From: Sarcocystis neurona
Taxonomy: Eukaryota > Apicomplexa > Conoidasida > Eucoccidiorida > Sarcocystidae
Reading direction: 5' to 3'
NCBI GenBank assembly: GCA_000727475.1
Contig: KL647289.1
Location: 2,126,798 to 2,190,797 of the forward strand
Length of the DNA stretch: 64,000 bases
Shown here: piece after piece, positions 10,701-18,734 of the stretch
Layout of the letters: each line of letters begins with the position of its first letter
Position numbering within the stretch: the stretch's first letter is position 1
The notes under the pieces: model-generated
What the model was told of the DNA's origin: nothing
Seen by the model: only the letters and a program-made list of their open reading frames with translations
Database searches by the model: none
Program-made: the position numbers and the translations under genes

Positions 10701-12798
10701 AGACTGTGAAGAGACGAAGCAGCTGCAGCACCCAGCGCACCCGGACAGAAGGGGCAGGCGCGCATGTGACGAATATAACGGCATAGACGAGCAGCAGAAG
10801 CGTAGGTAGGCAGCGCGCCAGCGGAAGAGGAGGAAGGGGAAGAAGTAGAAGTGGTGGGAAGATGGCAAGCAGCACCAGGTGTACCATGGGAGAAGACAGC
10901 ATAGAGACGGCAGCAGCAGCGTTCAAGAAGAGAGAAGGAGAGGAAGAAGAGGAGGGGCAGCAGCAGCATGTTGGGGAGATGGAAGGGACGAGGCAGGTTG
11001 CTGCGAATTCAGCGCGGTGCGTCTGTGTTGCGCGTTGGTGTCAGGCGGTGCTGCTGCTGCTGCTTCTGCACTTTCCTCTGCGGTGGCGACTTGGCTGTTG
11101 CTGCTGTGTGGCTACTCTCCCGCTGCCAGGGCAGCGTCACCTGCTTCTTGTTGGCGCCTGCTGCTGCTACTGCTCAGGGTTGGCGTGTTGGTGCAGACCT
11201 GGGGGCTGTTTTGCCTGCGGCTGGGCTGCTCTGGCTGGGCTGCTGTTGCTGGGATGGTGTGGCTGTATCTGTCTTTCTGCTGCTGCGCGCTGGCGCCATC
11301 ACTGCTGGTGCTGCTGTTGTTGCCGTTGCTGCTGCTTCGCTTGCAGGACTACGCGCGCCGCCCCACGTCCTATAAATCTTCCCTATCGTCAAAACTCTCG
11401 CATTCCGCGCATGGTGGAGCAGGAACCTCGCGCATGCTGCGACCCGCCGGGGGCAGCACCAAAAAACCCGACCGGTAATTTTTTTAAAGCAGGCGACTCT
11501 GTCTCCGTCTCTGGCTGCCCACGACTTCTTTGCATGCGCACAGACAAACGTGTAGCAACTACTCTTCGTGGGAGCTGCGGCGTCTGCAACCCCGCTCGCA
11601 GGAGCGGCCGCAGTGGGAGCAGAGTAGCAAATACAGCAACAGTCGTAGTACGCGCAGTCCCAGCAACGGCAGCCGCGCAGCGATGACCGCAGTAGCAGCT
11701 GCAGCGACAGCAGCCACAGCAAAGACACTTCTCTGAGGCTTCCAGCAGCCACAGCAACGGCAGCACAGGCAACAGCAGCAAGGGCAAGACCTGCAACACT
11801 GCAGCAGTGAGGAATGAGACTGTCGAAGTTCCATGTGAGCGACAGTTTTGCGGCTGCTGTGCCGATGACTGCTGCCAGTGCTTCGGACTCTTCGACTCGT
11901 GCGGTGTTGCTGTTACTGCTGCTGCTGTTGCTGCTGCACCTGTTGCTGCTGAAACAACTGATGTTGTCGTTGTCCTACTGCCGCGGCTCCTGTCGCAGGT
12001 CCGAGTCACGGGAAGCGCACCGCGGGGGCGGTAAAAGCCACGGGCGCCCGGGAGGAGGAGCCGCAGAAAGCAGTGCACAAAGCGGCAAGGGCAGCAGCAA
12101 CATCGGTTCACGCGGTGTTGGCGGAGGAGCTGCAGCAGCTGCGCCCCCTCCGAAGCAGGAGCCGTCGCAGGAACATTTGAAAAGAATGAGAGAGCTGATG
12201 CAGCGGTAAGCTTGGTAGCGGCTGGCCTGCTCGTCTGTCGAAGCAGTGGCCTTTTTCTTGGGTGTTGTTTCTGCTGCTGCTGTTTCTGGGCCCGCCGCTG
12301 CGGTGCGATGTCCAGCTGCTTGTGGGTCCGCTGTGATACACTGAGGAGGTCTCGCTGCTGCGTCCTCGCTGCTGCGCAGGGAAAGGTGGTGTGTGCTGCA
12401 GGTGGCTGCATTCTCCAGGCGTTGCAGCCGGTGTTTTTTGTGGCAGCTGCCGCTGCTCCAGATTGCCCCTGCTGCCGCTGCAGAAAAAGGAAAGAAGAAC
12501 GTGCTGGAGCCTGCTGCTGCTGTGCGTCTCTGCTGCTGCTGCTGTGCATTTGCTGCCGAGGCGCTTGCGCAGTATATCTTGCTGCTTCTGCCACTGCTGG
12601 TGTCACTACTGCACGCTGTTGTGTCTGCATTATGCGTGTGCCAGTCTAACGACGAGGAGGTTTCTAGATTGCTCCTGTTACTGCAGGTACAGCCGCAGTG
12701 CCGGGGGCGCAGGAGACGGCAGCGGAGCGGCAGCAGGAAGGCAATCGGCAGCGCGGGACCGCGACGAGGAGCAACCTGATATTATGCGCCTCGGTTAA
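1632..12798 (+). CDS. PRPF38B: PRP38B-type pre-mRNA-splicing factor, 5' partial, multi-exon
   Basis: PRP38-family proteins are spliceosome components of the U4/U6.U5 tri-snRNP/B complex and act in the nucleus. Exons seen, all phase-consistent up to 11474: 1632-1718, 2718-2799, 5542-5731, 7381-8169, 10083-10320, 11347-11474; then one or more unresolved small exons, then 11999-12205 and 12687-12798 (stop TAA 12796-12798). Signature blocks in order are DSPYVRCTGFLYLRYVHPPE, LWQWYEPYFLDDEE, TTMGEFVESLLTEDKYF and NTVLPRLPVKVKN, which match the second half of the PRP38 domain in the B paralogue. A short segment GDWLEGEVIAVEEG and a long R/S-rich tail follow, as in metazoan PRPF38B. The N-terminal half of the domain must lie before the window. 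The family call is firm; the exon path between 11475 and 11998 is not. Confidence 0.9.
2718..2799 (+). CDS. PRPF38B: PRP38B exon (LWQWYEPYFLDDEE)
   Basis: Acceptor GATGCAG ends at 2717 and donor GTGAGC starts at 2800. It reads on in frame from the previous exon and carries the PRP38B acidic block YFLDDEEVAPSADPS, ending in TTMG. It leaves phase 1. Confidence 0.9.
2813..3437 (+). repeat. TCG(CAG)4 15-bp array inside PRP38B intron 2
   Basis: Tandem 15-bp units of TCG plus four CAG (some with three or five CAG) run from just after the donor at 2800 to about 3437, interrupted by the assembly gap. All frames are open (SQQQQ, RSSSS, VAAAA), but the location between two phase-matched exons makes the array intronic. 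Confidence 0.92.
2979..3288. other. Assembly gap (310 N)
   Basis: A run of 310 N lies inside the TCG(CAG)4 array. The true repeat length is therefore unknown; the gap size may be an estimate. Confidence 0.99.
3438..3840 (+). repeat. Imperfect CAG-derived repeat after the array
   Basis: The array decays into a less regular CAG/TTG/AAG mixture. A sub-motif reading LKAQQLKTQ appears twice, near 3460 and 3625, which suggests local duplication. Intronic by position. Confidence 0.7.
4670..4860. repeat. TA/ATGTAT microsatellite
   Basis: Runs of TATATA, ATGTATGT and CATATATG inside PRP38B intron 2. Confidence 0.85.
5542..5731 (+). CDS. PRPF38B: PRP38B exon (EFVESLLTEDKYFNTVLPRLP)
   Basis: Acceptor CTCTTCAG ends at 5541; GA completes the split Gly codon. 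The exon encodes the end of the PRP38 domain (FVESLLTEDKYF, VLPRLPVKVKN) and a basic helix AMEEHRKRKAHNQQHLEKF. Donor GTAACG starts at 5732, phase 2. Confidence 0.9.
5820..6120. repeat. TA/GT microsatellite cluster
   Basis: Mixed ATATAT, CTCTCT and a GTGTGTGT run near 6070-6090, within PRP38B intron 3. Confidence 0.85.
6395..6655. repeat. 132-bp tandem duplication
   Basis: Two near-identical copies in direct tandem. The marker TCTATATACG starts at 6411 and recurs 132 bases later; GAATTCGTCCGAATAC and GGGTCAGTAGTTCC are shared by both. Only a few substitutions separate them. Intronic. Confidence 0.85.
7381..8169 (+). CDS. PRPF38B: PRP38B exon: small domain and start of RS-rich tail
   Basis: Acceptor TTTCTGCAG ends at 7380 and one base completes the split Thr codon. 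It encodes GDWLEGEVIAVEEG and GVWVHFEDGTEELID, a Tudor/SH3-like beta pattern by inference, then a lysine run, an S/A/G-rich linker and RS dipeptides (about 7875-8020). Donor GTACGT is at 8170, phase 2. The linker has CAG/AGC runs coding S and A. Confidence 0.82.
8190..8640. repeat. TA/GTATGT microsatellite
   Basis: A long run of ATATAT, GTGTGTATGT and ACGTAT just 3' of the donor at 8170, in the 5' part of a PRP38B intron. Confidence 0.85.
10083..10320 (+). CDS. PRPF38B: PRP38B exon: RS domain
   Basis: Acceptor ATGCAG ends at 10082 and G completes the split Arg codon. The product is nearly all R, S and D/E (RRSSRSDDSSSRSG, RRRERRRHRSSSGS), ending TEFRRKEREKALATGK. Donor GTGCGT is at 10321, phase 0. 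Confidence 0.85.
10380..10590. repeat. GA/TA microsatellite
   Basis: AGAGAGAT and TATATACACATATATG runs, again in the 5' part of a PRP38B intron (donor 10321). Confidence 0.8.
11347..11474 (+). CDS. PRPF38B: PRP38B probable exon (DYARRPTSYKSS)
   Basis: A CTG-rich tract ends in the acceptor TTGCAG at 11346. Phase 0 matches the previous exon and gives DYARRPTSYKSSLSSKLSHS, ending in a basic KKPDR. Donor GTAATT is at 11475, phase 2. Assigned from phase, splice signals and composition. Confidence 0.6.
11999..12205 (+). CDS. PRPF38B: PRP38B exon (HLKRMRELMQR)
   Basis: Acceptor CTGTCGCAG ends at 11998. A G/S/A-rich segment leads to PPPKQEPSQEHLKRMRELMQ. Donor GTAAGC is at 12206. It needs an incoming phase of 2, which the exon ending at 11474 also has, so either direct splicing or an extra small exon near 11600-11800 is possible. 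Confidence 0.72.
12687..12798 (+). CDS. PRPF38B: PRP38B terminal exon
   Basis: Acceptor GTTACTGCAG ends at 12686. G completes CGG of the previous exon, giving RYSRSAGGAGDGS and a final acidic DRDEEQPDIMRLG before TAA at 12796-12798. Confidence 0.75.
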
Positions 12799-13483
12799 TG
12801 TGATCATCCTCACCACGACGTGATGCAAGGGAAAACCCGCCGCTAGTTGTGTGTCCATACGTGTGTCTATCTCTCTGCCTGAAAACGCACACATTTGTAG
12901 ATATGTACCAACACACGGGCGCGTATATATATCTGTGAGTGTATGTGGGTACGCGGAATGCGAGAGACATGCATGCATGCTATTTAGGACTCATCCGTGT
13001 GGAAGCCTCCTCGGATATATATGCACATGCATGACTGTGTATACTATATGAACGAAGACCCATATACATATATACATATATGTATGTGTAATAATATTAA
13101 AGCGTATATATATGTATATGTACAGGAGTAGATGCATATGTGTATGTGTATACGACGGTATACGTATATGTGTGTAAGTCCCTCTATGGGATATGGTGGA
13201 GTAGACTCACGAGTTCGTATATAAAAAGAAATAGGCAAATGTGTGTGCGTACGCACATTCGAGATAGTAGAGGTCTCCTGCGATACACGGGGATGTGTAC
13301 ATTTCCACTTGGATGCCTGTGTTGAAAAGAAAGGAGAAATGCAGGGAAAAGTGGCAAGGAGGGACTCCCGTCTTTGGGTGAAAGTCGGCGGATATGTGCT
13401 TGCATGCGCGAAGCGTTTTCCTCTCTAGCCGAGAGACTGCTACAACTGCGCCCTTGCGCAACAACGGCAGCCCGTGTCTCATT

Positions 13484-13590
13484 TTATTGACGCAGGGTCT
13501 GAACGACCTGTACGTCTCTGTACGCGGCGCGGCCGACCACGTCGATTCCTTTCGAACCCGGTTCATCTAACAAGCGCCACCCGCGGCAAT
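13484..13590 (-). other. Exon-like island, minus strand, unidentified
   Basis: After a possible acceptor near 13591 (CTGATAG on the minus strand) the frame reads GWRLLDEPGSKGIDVVGRAA then YRDVQVVQTLRQ and stop TAA. An AATAAA hexamer overlaps the stop. The composition is balanced and unlike the surrounding repeats, so this could be the last exon of a minus-strand gene. No family is recognised. Confidence 0.25.
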
Positions 13591-16329
13591 CTATCAGTAC
13601 TTGTGTGTAGGCGTGTGTTTCTGCAGGGGAGCCTGTATGGGTGTGTCTGCATGCGTATACTGCTGGACGACAGCAACATGCACCTGTATGGACACAGGCG
13701 CACCTCCACACACACACACGCACACACCCACAGGCTGCAGATATCCGTGTGCGTGATACTCACTTTAGAAATACATATATATATATATATACGTATTTAT
13801 GCACCTAACCACATGTATCCGTCTATATATATATAGGAACACGTGTATGCATACGTGTGTGTAAACGTGGATGCTTGCTTGTAGCCGTCGTACTATAGTA
13901 CACGTCGCTGGCGGTGGGTATCTGACGGCCGGTGGGGTGTAGCGACTGTCGGTGGCGCAAGGCCACCAAGACAACGTGCAACGTGCAGTAGTCTGGGAAC
14001 AGGTTCAGCTCAGCAGCTGGAGATATATCTATTGATAAGTAGATTGCCTTGCGCATGCGCCAAATAGGGACAGCGTCAAACACAGAGCCGATACACAAGC
14101 AACTGTGCTGCCAGCTGCTGCCGCTGCGCCATTGTCTACATATATATATATATATGTATATAATTTATGTGCGCGTATGGACGGCGTATATAAATACCTG
14201 TATCTATGAAAGTTCACGTGGGCGCATATGTGTGTGTTCAAGTCTAGATGTGCTTACTTCTCTATCTCATCATATTACTGGCCTATCGCATGTGTGCGTA
14301 TGTGCGCGTGTGTGTGTGCGTACGTAAACTTTAATTGACTGGCGACACAGGATACATTTCAGAGAACATTATCCGGATATCGGAAAAGCTTCGACGCGGC
14401 TGGTTTTTTCACCCCGCTGACCAGCTGCGTGACTTTGTACTGAGAATCTGGCTCACTTTTTAGAGCATACCTGCTGCCACGTCTACACATGTGAATAAGT
14501 ATGCACCTGTAAGTAGTTTCTAGAGGTCGGCGTCAGAATAAAGAAGACCTATCTTCGCAGTCGCAGCGACTGCGCACGTGCTGCCACGGTGACCCACAGT
14601 ACTGTCAGCAACAGCAGCAGCAGCCGTAGAAGCGAGCATAGCACAAAGAGCACCGCTGGAGAAAGCGAAGCAGCTGCGAGCAGCGCTGGCGACGGCAGGC
14701 GCAGCAGCGACGGCAGCACACGACGAGTTGATACAAAGGAGCAGCAACTATTCCAGCAGGAGATTATCAGGCACAATACAAACAGCAGCAGCTACAATCC
14801 TAACAGCGGCAGCAGCAGCAGCCACAGTGGTGGCAACGACACAAAACCAGTGACAGTATCACCCGCAATAACTTTAGCAGTAATCGAACACGACGTGAAC
14901 GACAGCAGCCGCGATACAGGTTTGGCGGATGTCGCGGCAATACAAGTAGCCCGCACGTTTCAGCACGCCTTCTCAAATTTTTTCCGTCTGGAACACGCCG
15001 TTTCTTATGGAAGAGCGTGCCCTGTCGCGAACTCTGCAATCGAAAGCGCCGGCTGGTGCTTCGGTCTGTTTTAGGTGAAGATGAAAAGTTGGCGACAGCT
15101 CGGCCACACCGGCCCACCAACTGCTACTCTGGCGCGCGTCACCGCTTTTACAACGTCCAGGGCTCGTCCACTGGGTATGCGCTGCTCCCACGACATGCGA
15201 GATGTTCATATATATATATATATTGTGCATTCGTATGCTGCTGGCACTGCGGCGGAGTGGATAGCTCCGCCCGACTTGTAGCAGTCGTTCGCCTCAACAC
15301 TGTAGACGCGGCTGCACGCGCGCACAAAGGAAACGAAGAATATCCGTGTTCTCGTCTACGCAAAAGTGAGCGCGATTTTATGTGGGAATTACAGTCCTAC
15401 CTCTGACGGAGAAGACTACGTTTTTGTGCGTCTTCAGAAATTTTCGCAGTGTAGCTGCTGTGCAGTCGGACAGGCGACTCAGCTAGATTGTTGGAGGACC
15501 GGAGTTATTACACGAAAAACCACGATTTTGACCCTAAACGCCGGAGCGGCTCTGCTGCCGCTGCTTCAGTAGCTACATAGCACCTTCAAGGCTACATTAG
15601 ATGTTGCTGCTTCGCGGCGTCTGCAACAAAGACGTAGCTGCAGTACGTGTATGTGTGTATGCAGAATTAGAGAGAGGCGGAAACGCCTAATTGTAAGCGC
15701 GTCAAACCTGCGTGTGTAGTTTCTTGCCAAATACATCTCCGTACAATCAGGTTCACAACGGGCCTGTGCAGATAGGAGTGATACGTACGTGCATTGCGTA
15801 CCACCTGGGCTCCCCTGGTGTAGCGGCTACATTATCAAATTTCTTTTCTGTGATACAAGTTTCCGCCTACACAGCCTGAAAGCGACTTTTCTCCAAGGAT
15901 ATATCAGCCGCCCTACCACCGTCTGTCTGAACTCTGTGTGTACCTCTCGTGCGTCCCCAGTCCACAAATATGAAGAGAATTTCTTTAGGCAGGACACAGA
16001 CGCGTGTAAGTGCCTTCACGCTTGTACAAAGGTAGACAACGCAACTTCACGTGAAGGGAGAAACAATGCATGGAGCGACGTACGTGTGTTGGCCCCTGTT
16101 TCTAAACACGCTTGCAACAAGAGAGGAAACTGCAAGTGAGGTGACGCAGACCCTCAAAACGGAAAGAGGGACAAGAACAGAGAAGAAAAGGACAGACAGA
16201 TTACAAAGCAGCACACATACGGACACGAACACGAACCTCCGAGACGGTACAGGAAATCTTCCTCATATCTTTTCAAAGTAAACAACCGGGGACCGCAATA
16301 GAATACAGGCGCGCATCATGCCAGCGTGT

Positions 16330-16960
16330 CTACGTTGTGTAGATGTATATAGTCATATATACATGTATGTACGACTTCCTAACACACAGACGAATGCACG
16401 CATTAATGGAGAAGTATGCGTGTACTTCTAGGTACATACACACGCGCATATGCATGTAGATACGAAGAGTCACCACTTCACCCAGATGGCTTGTGTATGC
16501 ATATAAAGCCAGATGATACAGACACTCTGGTGTAATCGATACGACTATGTTTTGGCTACCACAAATACGCGCGGGGTGACAACTGTCTCGATACACGCCG
16601 ACGCCCCACATGCATACGCGGACGCATACGTGCGTAGAAATCCACTGGATCTACAGCGCTAGAGACACAAAGATTACGCAGCGCCTGAGAGGCACAGAGA
16701 TTACGCAGGTAGACGTGTGCCTGCGTATATGTGTGTATATACATACATACTACACATGTGCGCAAGTACACCTCTAGATAGATCAACACAGATATTTGTC
16801 AACAGTGCCTCACACACTCTAAAACGCATATGCGTATGCATATACACATGTATGTCAAGATACACGTATATGGTTGTTACGTATAATATGCGTAGATACG
16901 CATACACATGCTTATAGTATGTGTACCATCTGTATATATATATATATATGTATGTGCTCT
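16330..16960. repeat. TA/ACGTAT microsatellite cluster
   Basis: Repeated ATATACATGTATGT, ACGTAT and TATATATA motifs in intergenic DNA. Confidence 0.75.
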
Positions 16961-17817
16961 CGTACTCAGATAGCTCCTGCTGCGCACCCCTGCGACGAAG
17001 AATTATCCATCATCAGCTCTTTGGCGCTCCTGTGCACGCTACTGCGTTCCTCATTTTGGGTGCTGCTATTCCCCGTTGCTAAGCTACTGTTGCGCCCGGG
17101 TGCTGGGGCTCCTGCTGTTGCTTCCTCAGTTGCAGCCCATGCGGCTGCTGCTGCTCTTGTGCCGCTTCGTTGCTACGGCTACTGCTGCTGCTTTGGCGTG
17201 GCGGTCGAATGGAAGCTGTTGCACACTGGGACTCCTCTGGAATGAATGTACTTATCCTTTTCCCACCACTCTCACCCTCTCTTTTCCGCAGGGAGTCCGT
17301 CGTTGCCGATCGTATGCGCTTCTACCCAGTGCTGCAACAGTGCCACATTTACTACCCATGGCGCTGCCCTGTGCTGTTGTGCGGTACCGCCGCTGCGGCT
17401 GCTGTTGCTGCTACGGCCCTCTGCCTGTCGTTGTCGTATGCGGGCGCAGGGGGCCGGCCGGCGCCCTCCTCTCCCTCCACCGTAGCCTGTTCACCTGCTG
17501 CGCAGTATCGTTTCCCGGCTCGGTTTCTGCTATCTCTCGCGGAGCTCCTCTGTGATACCCTGTTGGTGCTCCTGTCCGGCAGGTGGCGCTCCATCTGCGC
17601 CCAGGTGGCGCAGCTGGGCCTCATGCCACCTTTCACGCGTGGTAGTAGGGATGATGCGCGGTAACGCAGAGGAGCGTTTCTGGCTCGCCAGAGGAGGACT
17701 GTCGTGCGCCCGCTGCTAGTGGTACTGTCCCTAATGGTGCTTCTGCGTCTTGTTATTCACTGTTGTTCCGTCTCTTGCTGTTGTGTACCTCCAGCTCAAC
17801 CGGTGGCGCTCCTGCTG

Positions 17818-18504
17818 CTACCCTGTTGAGCTCGTCCTCACCGTTGCAGCGCTGCGCCTCACGTGTTCTCTTACTGTGCGCAGAGCTGTTGCGTTGGGGT
17901 GGTGCTGGGGCAGGGCTGTTGCGGCTGCGGTTGCGGACTGCTGCTCCCCTGCTACTGTGTAGTGCCGCTTGTACGTAGCAGCAGCGCTGTACATTACTCC
18001 TCCTTGCCTACTCGCTGAAGTGAGTACCGCTGAAGTAAGTGCCCCTTGTCGGGGGTCGCCCGTGCCAAGTGCTAGTGAGACGGGGGGACTGAGAGCGCCT
18101 TCTCTTGTCTCGCTCCTTTGTTTTCCTTCTTTCTGGCGTGCGTTTTGCTTCACCGTCGCGTGTGGTGTTGCTGCAGCTGTCCTTTTTCTCGCTGCTCTTG
18201 CGGCTACCGTGCCCGTGCAAGCTGCTACCGGGCGTTCCCCAGCGTTTGCTCTCTCCTGTGCAGCAGCGCAGCAGCGCCGGGCTGCTGCCACTGCCGCTGA
18301 TGCCCGGTTATCCGGGGTACGGCGCAAGCCTCCGTTTGCTGCTGCTGCGCTGCTGCTGCTGCTACTATATTGCTGCTTCTGCTGCTGTTGATTCTGCTGC
18401 TGCTTGTGCTGTTTAGCACCACATACGTAACACTTTTTAGACGAGAGCGCAGAGCGATCCCAGCCGCGGAACTTGAGGCGGGCAGAGGGCCGCTTTTCTG
18501 ACAC
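17818..18504 (-). CDS. Possible divergent gene, 5' exon(s), unidentified
   Basis: An open frame of 228 codons starts at 18504, only 127 bases from the TECR start and pointing away from it. The first 26 residues (MSEKRPSARLKFRGWDRSAL and SSKKCY) look like ordinary protein. A GTATGT donor follows directly after the TAC codon, so the first exon may end near 18427. Beyond it the frame is Q, S and A runs from CTG/CAG sequence and is probably intronic. Either a short 5' exon of a minus-strand gene or chance; no homology recognised. Confidence 0.3.
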   Translation of the reverse strand: MSEKRPSARLKFRGWDRSALSSKKCYVCGAKQHKQQQNQQQQKQQYSSSSSSAAAANGGLRRTPDNRASAAVAAARRCCAAAQERANAGERPVAACTGTVAARAARKRTAAATPHATVKQNARQKEGKQRSETREGALSPPVSLALGTGDPRQGALTSAVLTSASRQGGVMYSAAATYKRHYTVAGEQQSATAAATALPQHHPNATALRTVREHVRRSAATVRTSSTG

Positions 18505-18631
18505 ACGGCAGCACTTGCTGATGCCTCTCCCCCCGCAACACAGAGGGTGGACTCGGACACAGCGAAAACGGCGACAGCAAAAACAGCCGCAGCTGTAGTA
18601 TCAACTACGCTTTCCCATCCCAGCAGCCAAG

Positions 18632-18734
18632 ATGAAAGTCACACTGAAGAAGAGAAACGGGAAGTTCATTGGCGCGCTGGACGTGAGCGAAGACTGCACA
18701 GTCGAGGAGTTCAAGCAGCTCTTTTACACTCACT
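18632..18734 (+). CDS. TECR: TECR exon 1
   Basis: ATG at 18632. Encodes MKVTLKKRNGKFIGALDVSE and DCTVEEFKQLFYTH, the first half of the ubiquitin-like domain. Donor GTACGT at 18735, phase 1. Confidence 0.92.

Larger units (their letters stand above)
12799..17817. other. Intergenic region between PRP38B and TECR
   Basis: Microsatellites occupy 12890-13260, 13770-13870, 14140-14240 and 16330-16960. CAG-type sequence lies at 14600-14830, and CTG-rich sequence at 17000-17800. No gene is recognisable. A minus-strand exon-like island sits at 13484-13590. Confidence 0.6.

Noticed and set aside
11389..12630. 413-codon minus-strand frame in the PRP38B 3' region
   Set aside because: Antisense of RS-coding and CTG-rich intron sequence; Q/S/A/R composition only, and the sense strand carries family-consistent exons.
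13545..13570. TTCGAACCCGGTTC-like sequence as a possible tRNA B box
   Set aside because: No matching acceptor stem, D arm or A box could be folded at the right distance. No tRNA or rRNA gene was recognised anywhere in the window.
15532..15542. CCCTAAA heptamer as an interstitial telomere
   Set aside because: A single copy only; no tandem TTTAGGG/CCCTAAA array exists in the window.
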